11,501 bases of DNA from a bacterium (GTDB lineage: Bacteria > UBP13 > UBA5359), in assembly GCA_028685295.1 (NCBI GenBank), contig JAQUEL010000065.1, positions 1 to 11,501 on the forward strand, written 5' to 3'. The notes under the pieces were generated by a model. That model made no database searches and was not told where the DNA came from. It saw only the letters and a list, made by a program, of their open reading frames with translations. The position numbers were made by a program, and so were the translations under genes. The first letter of the stretch is position 1. Every line of letters starts with the position of its first letter. Of the stretch, positions 1-7,202 are shown one piece after another.

Positions 1-1
1 G

Positions 2-130
2 CTGTGGTATAATACGGAGAAGCCCCATCGGGGCTTGCCGGACAAGCAGCCTCCACTGCGCTATCTGCTTGCTTCTGCCGGCTTGGAATTACAACAGTCC
101 AATATGTTATGGACCTCTACAGAGAATTGA
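2..130 (+). mobile_element. C-terminal end of a DDE transposase/integrase core protein (partial)
   Basis: A frame open from position 2 to the TGA at 128-130 encodes 42 residues beginning LWYNTEKPHRGLPDKQPP. The pattern W-YN-x-(E/D)-(K/R)-PH-x-x-L followed by a proline-rich (K)-x-P and an aromatic-leucine pair is the signature found just after the catalytic glutamate in rve/rve_3 integrase-core transposases (IS3/IS481-like). The catalytic DDE residues and the gene start lie upstream of the window, so I cannot say whether the element is intact. The tail after the motif (through LWTSTEN) is longer than the minimal family end. The stop codon overlaps the TTGACA of the likely rplU promoter, so the element or its remnant ends immediately before the ribosomal protein operon. 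The motif match is seen in the sequence; the IS family assignment is inference. Confidence 0.68.
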
Positions 131-156
131 CAAGCTCATGCTATTGGTGATAAAAT
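127..156 (+). promoter_or_regulatory. Probable sigma-A promoter for rplU-rpmA
   Basis: A perfect -35 hexamer TTGACA (127-132) is followed after 18 bases by TAAAAT (151-156), one mismatch from TATAAT, preceded by TG at 148-149 as in an extended -10. Transcription would start near 163, leaving a leader of about 100 bases before the rplU ATG. The -35 overlaps the TGA of the transposase-like frame, so this may be a hybrid promoter using an element-borne -35. Confidence 0.6.
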
Positions 157-161
157 CATCA

Positions 162-240
162 AAGCGGCGTTGTCAGGCGCCGTTTCTGCCGCTCAGGGAG
201 GGTTTTAAGGCTTTTGCCACCCTTATTCCTGGCGAGCCTG
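162..240 (+). promoter_or_regulatory. Structured 5' leader of rplU, candidate r-protein autoregulatory leader
   Basis: The transcript leader can form an 8-bp hairpin (162-169 with 178-185, core CGGCG/CGCCG, one G-U pair). Downstream there are two competing folds. One is AGGCT 208-212 with AGCCT 235-239 enclosing GCCA/TGGC. The other is nested CAGG 194-197 with CCTG 228-231, GGGT 200-203 with ACCC 219-222, and GGC 209-211 with GCC 216-218. CAGGC 174-178 could also pair with GCCTG 236-240. Firmicutes rplU operons are known to carry an L21 leader motif. I see mutually exclusive pairings in the right place but cannot confirm a match to that family. Confidence 0.35.
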
Positions 241-262
241 TAGTAAGGGAGTTAACTATTTT

Positions 263-574
263 ATGTACGCAGTTATTGAGACCGGCGGTAAGCAGTTCAA
301 AGTTGCTGAAGGCGATATTCTCAGAGTGGAGAAGCTGGATGGCGACAAGGGAAGCTCGGTAGAATTCGATAAAATTCTACTGCTTGAGCAGGATGGACAG
401 GTCAGGATCGGCCGTCCTTATGTAGAAGGGGTTAAGGTTACGGCTAAGGTGTTGGTCCAGGATAAGGCCCGTAAAATCATCGTTTTCAAGTATATGCCTA
501 AGAAGCATTACAAGAAGAAAAGCGGACACAGGCAGCCGTTTACTGAAATAAAGATTGAAAGCATCATAGCTTGA
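263..574 (+). CDS. rplU: 50S ribosomal protein L21
   Basis: This encodes large-subunit ribosomal protein L21, which binds 23S rRNA. The 103-residue product has the family's normal length, opens with the conserved [11 protein letters not shown], and ends with the basic RNA-binding segment [16 protein letters not shown] and the typical FTEIKIESI tail. The ATG at 263 is preceded by AAGGGAG (245-251) at about 11 bases. An alternative frame starting at 69 overlaps it but shows no family features. rplU is followed after 15 bases by rpmA, the usual L21-L27 pairing, but without the prp (ysxB) gene that normally lies between them in Firmicutes. Expression is probably driven by the promoter at 127-156 and may be modulated by the structured leader. 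Confidence 0.97.
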   Translation: MYAVIETGGKQFKVAEGDILRVEKLDGDKGSSVEFDKILLLEQDGQVRIGRPYVEGVKVTAKVLVQDKARKIIVFKYMPKKHYKKKSGHRQPFTEIKIESIIA

Positions 575-589
575 GGAGAGTGACGGCAA

Positions 590-856
590 ATGGCACATAA
601 AAAAGGTGTAGGCAGTTCCAGGAACGGTCGGGATAGTAATTCTCACCGGCTGGGCGTAAAGAGTTCCGATGGAAAGATAATAAAGGCCGGTGCAATCATT
701 GTTCGTCAAAGAGGAACAAAAATAAAGCCCGGTCTTAATGTCGGCCTGGGCAGGGATGACACTCTCTTTGCTACGGCAGATGGCAAGGTGAGCTTCACCA
801 CCAACGGCAGGAACGGTAAAATAGTGAGCGTTATTACTGAAGCTGCCGGAGTTTAA
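590..856 (+). CDS. rpmA: 50S ribosomal protein L27
   Basis: This encodes large-subunit protein L27, whose N-terminal tail reaches toward the peptidyl transferase centre. The 88-residue product starts [16 protein letters not shown], the mature N-terminus of the family, and contains the conserved [13 protein letters not shown] and [11 protein letters not shown] segments. It lacks the roughly nine-residue extension (of the MLRLDLQFFA type) that most Firmicutes L27 proteins carry and that the protease Prp removes. The absence of prp upstream agrees with this. The ATG at 590 has AGGAG at 574-578, which overlaps the rplU stop. The gene ends just before a strong hairpin terminator, so rplU-rpmA looks like a two-gene operon. 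Confidence 0.97.
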   Translation: MAHKKGVGSSRNGRDSNSHRLGVKSSDGKIIKAGAIIVRQRGTKIKPGLNVGLGRDDTLFATADGKVSFTTNGRNGKIVSVITEAAGV

Positions 857-2208
<1,352 letters not shown>

Positions 2209-2228
2209 GTTGGGCAGAGATGTTGAAT

Positions 2229-3392
2229 ATGAAAAATAAGGATAATAAAGATAAGAGATCCGAGATCAGGCAGAGGTGGATAAATGCCAAGCGGCTTGTT
2301 ATCAAGGTCGGCTCTAATACTCTGACCGGTGGAGGCGGCAAGCTCGATCAGGATTATATTCATGCTCTGGCAGGGTTTATTTGCGATTTGCGCCGCCGGG
2401 GTAGCGATGTCCTGCTGGTAACTTCCGGAGCTGTTAGGGTGGGGCAGGAACTGATGGGAATGGAAGATAAACCGAGCACCATTCCAGACAAGCAAGCGGC
2501 TGCCGCCGTAGGACAGAGCGAACTGATGAATATTTATGCGCAGGCGTTCGGCCGATACGGACAGATAGTAGCCCAGATACTGCTGACGCGCGGCGACATG
2601 GCTGACCGACGTCGTTATCTTAATGCCAGAAATGCGCTTACTTCGTTATTTGCGGCAGGTGTTTTGCCTATTGCCAATGAGAACGATACCGTAGCTATAG
2701 AAGAGATACGCTTTGGCGATAACGATACATTGGCAGCTTTGTTGGCCGGACTGTGCCAGGCAGATCTGTTGCTGAACCTTTCCGATGTGGATGGTATGTA
2801 TACAGCTGATCCCCGGCATGATTTCGGGGCCCGACGCATTGAAGTCGTGGAGCGGCTTACGCCGGAGATAGAAAGAGCGGCAGCCGGAGCGGGAAGCATA
2901 GCGGGTACCGGTGGTATGGCGACAAAACTGGCGGCCGCCCGTATTTGTATGAATTCCGGTATAGTTATGGTTATAGCTGCAGGCCGTGAGTTGGGCAGGC
3001 TGATTTCTTTTTCAAAAGAAGAGAGCTTTCCAGGCACGGTATTTTTGCCGCGGCGAAGCACTTTGACCGGACGCAAAGGCTGGCTGGCTTTCAGCCGTCA
3101 TCCCAAGGGAAGGCTGGAAATAAATGATGGTGCCGTCAAGGCACTTACCACCAATGGAGGAAGTCTCTTGCCCGTCGGCATGGTGGGTGTAAATGGTGAA
3201 TTTGCTGCCGGTGATCTGGTGGGTATAATTGATATTCAGGGACGGGAAGTTGCTCGTGGCCTGAGTAATTACTCTTCCAGCGAGGCCCGTATTATAGCCG
3301 GTCGTCATGGCGATGAGATTGAAAAGTTGCTGGGGCATGCTTCATATGATGAAATAGTGCATCGCGACAACATGGTGATCACAGGAGGATGA
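2229..3392 (+). CDS. proB: Glutamate 5-kinase
   Basis: ProB phosphorylates glutamate to gamma-glutamyl phosphate, the committed, proline-inhibited first step of proline synthesis in the cytosol. The 387-residue product (from the ATG at 2229) has an amino acid kinase domain: KRLVIKVGSNTLT (21-33), TSGAV (65-69), NENDTVA (150-156), FGDNDTLAA (162-170), LSDVDGMYTADPR (184-196) and the GTGGMATKLAAA loop (226-237). A C-terminal PUA domain follows (about 293-372). The segment after TSGAV reads RVG where the family usually has AAG. The start is uncertain: 2229 has a weak GAG at about 9 bases, and in-frame alternatives are ATG 2220 and TTG 2205, the latter overlapping the obg stop. The gene is probably translationally coupled to obg and is followed directly by proA. 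Confidence 0.94.
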   Translation: MKNKDNKDKRSEIRQRWINAKRLVIKVGSNTLTGGGGKLDQDYIHALAGFICDLRRRGSDVLLVTSGAVRVGQELMGMEDKPSTIPDKQAAAAVGQSELMNIYAQAFGRYGQIVAQILLTRGDMADRRRYLNARNALTSLFAAGVLPIANENDTVAIEEIRFGDNDTLAALLAGLCQADLLLNLSDVDGMYTADPRHDFGARRIEVVERLTPEIERAAAGAGSIAGTGGMATKLAAARICMNSGIVMVIAAGRELGRLISFSKEESFPGTVFLPRRSTLTGRKGWLAFSRHPKGRLEINDGAVKALTTNGGSLLPVGMVGVNGEFAAGDLVGIIDIQGREVARGLSNYSSSEARIIAGRHGDEIEKLLGHASYDEIVHRDNMVITGG

Positions 3393-3395
3393 TGT

Positions 3396-4685
3396 ATGTA
3401 TAGCGAAGTCAGAATTAAGGCCAGCGCTGCCAAAGAGGCCGCCGTGCTGCTGGGAACGGTTTCTACTGCCGTTAAAAATGCAGCATTGCAGGCTATCGCT
3501 GATGCCTTGCGTCGGGAAACGGCACAGATACTTGAGGCAAATAGGCTGGATATGGAGGCGGCTGGGGCAAGAGGTCTCTCAGGAGCTTTTATCGAACGTT
3601 TGATGCTTGATGAATCGCGAGTGGGATCCATGTCTCGCGGCCTGGAGGAGCTTATCGGTCTGGCTGATCCCGTGGGAGAGGTTGTCGATGGCAGGCGCCT
3701 TTCCAATGGTCTGGAGATAGTGAAGACCAGGGTCCCGCTGGGAGTGGTGGGCATTATCTATGAATCCCGGCCCAATGTCACTATAGATGCAACCGGGCTC
3801 TGTCTGAAGGCTGGAAACGCCGTCATGCTTCGGGGTGGTTCGGAGGCTATAAACTCCAACAAGGCCCTGGTCGGCATAGCGACGGCGGCGGCAGTGGAGG
3901 CTGGTATGCCGAAGAATGCTCTTCAACTTATTGAAACTACTAACAGGGCTGCAGCAGAAGAGATGATGGGGCTTACCGGCTATATTGATGTTCTGATCCC
4001 CAGAGGCGGGGCCGGCTTGATAAGAACGGTGATCGAGAAAGCCAAAGTGCCTATCATAGAAACCGGTGTCGGCAATTGCCATACCTATATTGATGCGGCT
4101 GCCGATCTGAATATGGCTGCCAGGATAGCTTTCAATGCCAAGGTGCAGCGCCCTGGTGTCTGCAATGCAATGGAGACACTGCTCATTCATCGCAGCATAG
4201 CCGATAGATTCCTGCCGGATATATGCCATAGCTTTCGTCGGGCAGGTATTGAGATACGTGGCGATGAAACGGTATGCGCTCTGTGCAAGGAGGCTGTTCC
4301 GGCTACCGAGGAGGATTGGTACACGGAGTATCTGGCGCTCACCTTATCTATAAAGGTTGTCGATGATCTGAATGAAGCCATTGCCCATATCAGAAAATAT
4401 GGCAGCGGTCATTCCGAGGCAATTGTAACCGGTAATCTGGCTGCCGCCAAGCGATTTACTCGAGAAATCGATGCTGCTGCCGTTTATGTCAACGCTTCTA
4501 CCCGGTTTACGGATGGGAGCGAATTCGGGCTTGGCGCAGAGATAGGCATCAGTACGCAGAAACTCCATGCTCGCGGTCCTATGGGCCTACAAGAGCTGAC
4601 CAGCAGCAAGTTTATCATTATGGGAGAAGGGCAAATACGCGGCGGTTGCTCTGAAGAAGGAGTTCACCCTTCGGTAAAGAAATAA
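3396..4685 (+). CDS. proA: Glutamate-5-semialdehyde dehydrogenase (gamma-glutamyl phosphate reductase)
   Basis: ProA reduces gamma-glutamyl phosphate with NADPH to glutamate-5-semialdehyde, which cyclises to pyrroline-5-carboxylate; it acts directly after ProB. The 429-residue product is slightly longer than the usual 415-420. It is an aldehyde dehydrogenase fold protein with GVVGIIYESRPNVT (116-129), LRGGSEA (145-151), the nucleotide-binding IPRGGAGLI (201-209), the catalytic cysteine region KVQRPGVCNAMET (Cys256), FTDGSEFGLGAEIGIST (371-387) and RGPMGLQELT (393-402). The ATG at 3396 has a full AGGAGG at 3384-3389, three bases before the end of proB, so proB and proA are tightly coupled. The extra length is an unconserved tail after residue 410. 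Confidence 0.97.
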   Translation: MYSEVRIKASAAKEAAVLLGTVSTAVKNAALQAIADALRRETAQILEANRLDMEAAGARGLSGAFIERLMLDESRVGSMSRGLEELIGLADPVGEVVDGRRLSNGLEIVKTRVPLGVVGIIYESRPNVTIDATGLCLKAGNAVMLRGGSEAINSNKALVGIATAAAVEAGMPKNALQLIETTNRAAAEEMMGLTGYIDVLIPRGGAGLIRTVIEKAKVPIIETGVGNCHTYIDAAADLNMAARIAFNAKVQRPGVCNAMETLLIHRSIADRFLPDICHSFRRAGIEIRGDETVCALCKEAVPATEEDWYTEYLALTLSIKVVDDLNEAIAHIRKYGSGHSEAIVTGNLAAAKRFTREIDAAAVYVNASTRFTDGSEFGLGAEIGISTQKLHARGPMGLQELTSSKFIIMGEGQIRGGCSEEGVHPSVKK

Positions 4686-4722
4686 ATAGTATATCGATTA
4701 ATATGTATCATGGGGGAAGCTT

Positions 4723-5250
4723 ATGTCTGAAGAAGCTGGAGGATCACTCACCGGTTTTATTCTGGAGCTTTGCATACTGCTTGTGGCAATAACCTCAGTT
4801 GTTGTTTTGCGTGTCTACTTCTTTCAATCAGCCGAGATTATATCCCAATCCATGGAACCGACATTCAATATCGGAGATAGATTTATCTATTTACGAACGC
4901 AAGGGGTATATCAGCCTCAGAGAGGCAATGTTGTCAGCATTCAATATGACGATACTCTTATGATCGGTGAAGAACTGGTAAAGCGTGTTGTAGGTCTGCC
5001 TGGCGAAGAGATCGGCATTTACAATGGGCATGTATATATCAACGGCAAGAGATTGGAAGAACCTTATATGAAAGAGCCTATGATCGGTGATGCGGTAGCT
5101 TACCGCATCCCGGAAGGAACGATTTTTGTTATGGGAGATAACCGCAACAATAGCGAGGACAGCCGCGTCTGGGGGCCGATACCTGTTGCTTCGGTGCTGG
5201 GTAGAGCCAAACTTCTTTTTTGGCCTTTATCCAAGTTCAAGGTGCTGTGA
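4723..5250 (+). CDS. lepB: Signal peptidase I (type I leader peptidase)
   Basis: This membrane-bound serine protease removes signal peptides from secreted proteins. The 175-residue product has one N-terminal transmembrane segment (about 11-33) followed by the extracellular catalytic domain. Family S26 boxes are present: SQSMEPTF with nucleophile Ser43, GDRFIY (51-56), KRVVGLPGE with catalytic Lys87, and GDNRNNSEDSR (138-148). Size and single anchor match the Gram-positive SipS type, which supports a Firmicutes origin. The ATG at 4723 is preceded by GGGGGA (4712-4717). It lies 37 bases after proA and 35 bases before the GerMN gene. The intergenic DNA upstream is AT-rich, but I see no convincing promoter or terminator there. 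Confidence 0.95.
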   Translation: MSEEAGGSLTGFILELCILLVAITSVVVLRVYFFQSAEIISQSMEPTFNIGDRFIYLRTQGVYQPQRGNVVSIQYDDTLMIGEELVKRVVGLPGEEIGIYNGHVYINGKRLEEPYMKEPMIGDAVAYRIPEGTIFVMGDNRNNSEDSRVWGPIPVASVLGRAKLLFWPLSKFKVL

Positions 5251-5285
5251 CAGCCGTCTGTAAGCCATGATTTTGGAGGCCTGAC

Positions 5286-5837
5286 ATGAGACGTTTGATA
5301 TTAATAATAGCTCTGGCATTGATAGCCATCTCCGCCTTTATCAGTTATCAGCTGGCAGTTGAAAGGGCTGGTGAGCCCATGAAGCCACCTGTCAGGGCAA
5401 GGCCTGCCGGAGAGGTGGAGATTTATTTTACCAAGTGGGATAATCAGGCAGGCAAGGGAAGCCTGGCGCCGGTCAAACGAACTCTGAACCCTGGCGAAGA
5501 GGCGCTGCCTGCTGCCATGAAGGATCTCCTGGAAGGGCCGACTTCTGCAGAGAGTAAGGCAGGCTTGGTAAGCAATATACCGGAAGGGACCAGGCTGCTG
5601 GATTTCAGCCAGGAAGAGGGTGTAGCCTATCTGAATTTCAATCAGACTGTGGAAAGCGGCGGCGGATCAGCTTCGATCGGTTCCAGATTGGCTCAGATAG
5701 TTTACACGGCTACAGCTATAAAAGGTGTGGATGCCGTTAGAATCATGATTGACGGCAAGGAGCCGCAAACTTTTGGTGGCGAGGGTTTTATCATCGATCA
5801 TCCTCTGACCAGAACAGATGTGCCCAAGGAGTTTTGA
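5286..5837 (+). CDS. Membrane-anchored GerMN-domain protein
   Basis: The 183-residue product has an N-terminal hydrophobic anchor or uncleaved signal (about 3-22, no lipobox cysteine), a proline-rich linker (30-41) and one GerMN domain (about 43-178). The domain shows VEIYFTKWDN, ALPAAMKDLLEGPT (73-86), SNIPEGTRLLDF (96-107), VAYLNFNQ, a conserved alternation ending in IVYTAT (138-143), VRIMIDG and the closing GG...L-R segment. GerMN domains occur in the spore germination protein GerM and in sporulation proteins, and are thought to act at the cell surface or spore envelope. GerM itself has two tandem domains, so this single-domain protein is not clearly GerM. GGAGG lies 7 bases before the ATG. 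It may be co-transcribed with lepB. The exact role is unknown. Confidence 0.85.
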   Translation: MRRLILIIALALIAISAFISYQLAVERAGEPMKPPVRARPAGEVEIYFTKWDNQAGKGSLAPVKRTLNPGEEALPAAMKDLLEGPTSAESKAGLVSNIPEGTRLLDFSQEEGVAYLNFNQTVESGGGSASIGSRLAQIVYTATAIKGVDAVRIMIDGKEPQTFGGEGFIIDHPLTRTDVPKEF

Positions 5838-5993
5838 TCTTTGCAAAAACGGGTTATGTAGACCTGACCCCACGGCTTGGAACATAGCAGGCGAAAGAGG
5901 TATCTCAGCAGATCGGAACTGCAGAGCATCTTTCTTCGGCGACCGGTTGCACTTATTTCCTCAATAGCTTAATATGTATTAGGGTCTGGTAAT
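5838..5993 (+). other. Gap before thiE without recognised gene or riboswitch
   Basis: This 156-base stretch has no plausible reading frame and no clear terminator. Small potential hairpins are GGGT 5851-5854 with ACCC 5867-5870, and GCAG 5908-5911 with CTGC 5919-5922. I looked for the conserved blocks of a TPP riboswitch, expected before a thiamine gene, and do not see them. The sequence TTAATATGTAT at 5969-5979 also occurs at 4698-4708, before lepB. A promoter for thiE probably lies here but I cannot place it. Confidence 0.5.
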
Positions 5994-6572
5994 ATGATGG
6001 CACGAATTGATGACAAGGGGCCGGTATATGCTATCATCTCTTCCTGTGAAAGTTGGAGAGATTCTTTGCTGTATCTGTTGGATGCCGGTATAAAGCTCTT
6101 TCAGTTGAGAAGCAAGAATTCCTCCGATAGGGAGATATTAGCCGTAGCCTGTGCCATGGTACGGTTGTGTCATGATAACGATGCCTTGCTATTGGTCAAT
6201 GATCGTTTTGATATCGCCTATCTAGCTGGAGCCGATGGTGTTCACCTTGGTAATGAGGATTTACCTCCTAAAGATGTAAGACGGTGCTGGCCCGGTGCTG
6301 TTATAGGTGTGACTGTTCGCAAGCCTGAGGCAGCTGCGGCGGCGGCCGCTGCCGGCGCAGATTATTTGGGAGTAGGGCCGGTTTACGCATCACCGAACAA
6401 GCCTCATTTACCGGTAATAGGTTTAGATGGATTGTCCATGGTAACCGAAGCTGTGGATCTGCCTGTAGTGGCCATAGGAGGTATTACTCCGAACAGGGTA
6501 TCGCAGGTCCTGGCCTGCGGGGCGACAGCGGCTGCTATGATATCGGGACTAAAGGAGATTTTAAAATGTTAA
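5994..6572 (+). CDS. thiE: Thiamine phosphate synthase
   Basis: ThiE joins HMP-pyrophosphate to HET-phosphate (thiazole phosphate) to form thiamine phosphate, the precursor of TPP. The 192-residue TIM-barrel product is a little shorter than the usual 205-220. It shows FQLRSKN (36-42), LVNDRFDIA (67-75), GADGVHLGNEDLP (79-91), GADYLGVGPVYASPNK (121-136) and VVAIGGITPNRV (158-169). The motif after IG is VTVR (105-109 region) where most ThiE have SxH, and an Ala-rich helix (112-121) follows. The family also contains TenI-like aminomethylpyrimidine salvage relatives, so a TenI-type role is possible. ATG 5994 or the adjacent ATG 5997 may be used; the Shine-Dalgarno (AGGG at 5981-5984) is weak. No other thi genes are in the window. 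It overlaps the next gene by 7 bases. Confidence 0.88.
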   Translation: MMARIDDKGPVYAIISSCESWRDSLLYLLDAGIKLFQLRSKNSSDREILAVACAMVRLCHDNDALLLVNDRFDIAYLAGADGVHLGNEDLPPKDVRRCWPGAVIGVTVRKPEAAAAAAAAGADYLGVGPVYASPNKPHLPVIGLDGLSMVTEAVDLPVVAIGGITPNRVSQVLACGATAAAMISGLKEILKC

Positions 6573-6919
6573 GATCGATAATCGGTTTGTTGGTGGGGAT
6601 GTTTCTCTTGTGCTGGAGATTCTCTTTCTTTCCGGATCCGGCACCCCAATACATTGCTCTGTTCTGGGGCGCCTTCTTCGCTTCGTATATCGGTCGTAAC
6701 TGGTTTCTGGGACCGTTGCTGCCTTTAATAATGCTGATTATCTCTCCCAGCCAGCAGATATCCTCTTGTAAGCAACTGTTGGCCGGCGCGGTGGATAACA
6801 GAATATCAATTATAATCATGGGCATAGTTTTTCCGTTAGTCATATCCCTGATCGGTGGATTGATCGGCTATGCAATGGCCAGGTGGCGAAAGAGAGCGGC
6901 CAGCTGTGCAGATGAATGA
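6566..6919 (+). CDS. Small integral membrane protein of unknown function
   Basis: I do not recognise this 117-residue protein. It is strongly hydrophobic with probably four membrane segments (about 4-22, 28-42, 46-61 and 78-104). The third ends at a polar stretch SPSQQISSCKQ, and the fourth runs into a basic cytoplasmic end, MARWRKRAASCADE. The start is well supported: AAAGGAG (6551-6557) lies 8 bases before the ATG, inside the thiE coding end, and the two genes overlap by 7 bases, so translation is coupled to thiE. It is followed by a 61-base gap before the oxidoreductase operon. Coupling to thiE could suggest a role with a thiamine precursor, but it lacks any motif of a known thiamine transporter and its function remains open. 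Confidence 0.78.
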   Translation: MLRSIIGLLVGMFLLCWRFSFFPDPAPQYIALFWGAFFASYIGRNWFLGPLLPLIMLIISPSQQISSCKQLLAGAVDNRISIIIMGIVFPLVISLIGGLIGYAMARWRKRAASCADE

Positions 6920-6924
6920 AACAA

Positions 6925-6944
6925 AAGGGATTGAACCCTTCTTT
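6925..6944 (+). terminator. Possible weak terminator after the thiE pair
   Basis: AAGGG (6925-6929) and CCCTT (6936-6940) form a 5-bp stem with a six-base loop followed by CTTT. This is short, so termination here would be partial at best. It lies between the membrane protein and the ferredoxin gene. Confidence 0.25.
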
Positions 6945-6980
6945 GAAGAATAAGAGAAATAAGAAAACGAGGATGTAATT

Positions 6981-7187
6981 ATGGCTGAAGTCATTATTGA
7001 TAGAGAGAGATGCAAGGGATGTCTACTTTGTGCCTCTTTCTGTCCTAAACAGCTTTTTACCCTGTCTGATAAGTTTAACTCATCGGGCTATTATCCGGTG
7101 GAAATAAAAGAGATGGAAAAGTGCAGCGGCTGTGCTGTCTGTGCCACTGTGTGCCCGGATGTAGCTATAACGGCTGTCGATCGATAA
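6981..7187 (+). CDS. vorD: 2x[4Fe-4S] ferredoxin subunit of 2-oxoacid:ferredoxin oxidoreductase
   Basis: This 68-residue protein carries two complete CxxCxxCxxxC clusters: Cys11, 14, 17, 21 and Cys48, 51, 54, 58, the last of each set followed by Pro (CP). It is therefore a bacterial-type 2[4Fe-4S] ferredoxin. Its position 15 bases before the alpha subunit gene identifies it as the delta subunit (VorD/KorD/PorD type), which passes electrons from the TPP active site to external ferredoxin. GAGGA (6969-6973) lies 7 bases before the ATG. The gene order delta-alpha-beta-gamma is a common arrangement for split-subunit 2-oxoacid oxidoreductases. The choice of symbol follows the vorB-like neighbour. 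Confidence 0.88.
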   Translation: MAEVIIDRERCKGCLLCASFCPKQLFTLSDKFNSSGYYPVEIKEMEKCSGCAVCATVCPDVAITAVDR

Positions 7188-7202
7188 GGAGAAAATCCGA
7201 TT

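Noticed and set aside
5-13. Extended -10 promoter TGGTATAAT near the window start
   Set aside because: It lies inside the transposase-type coding frame (encoding WYN) and no good -35 can be seen because the window begins here; a promoter 120 bases further on fits rplU better.
21-35. Hairpin AGCCCC/GGGGCT as a terminator
   Set aside because: No T-run follows, and the sequence is codons of the conserved KPHRGL motif of the transposase end.
69-362. 97-codon open frame overlapping rplU
   Set aside because: It runs through the promoter, the leader and the rplU start in another frame, has no ribosome binding site and shows no family features.
377-709. Antisense open frame across rplU and rpmA
   Set aside because: It is opposite two conserved ribosomal protein genes and has no recognisable domain or start signal.
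3579-4229. Long antisense open frame (216 codons) within proA
   Set aside because: It is the complement of well-conserved proA coding sequence; its protein is rich in His, Ser and Arg without any domain, typical of a shadow frame.
4663-4692. Promoter TTCACC-18-TAGTAT before lepB
   Set aside because: Both hexamers have several mismatches and the gap is generally AT-rich, so chance is likely.
5838-5993. TPP riboswitch or T-box leader before thiE
   Set aside because: None of the conserved blocks of either RNA is present when read by eye.
6311-6358. GCG/GCC-rich stretch as a sequence repeat
   Set aside because: It encodes an alanine-rich helix of ThiE in frame and is not a tandem repeat with a fixed unit.
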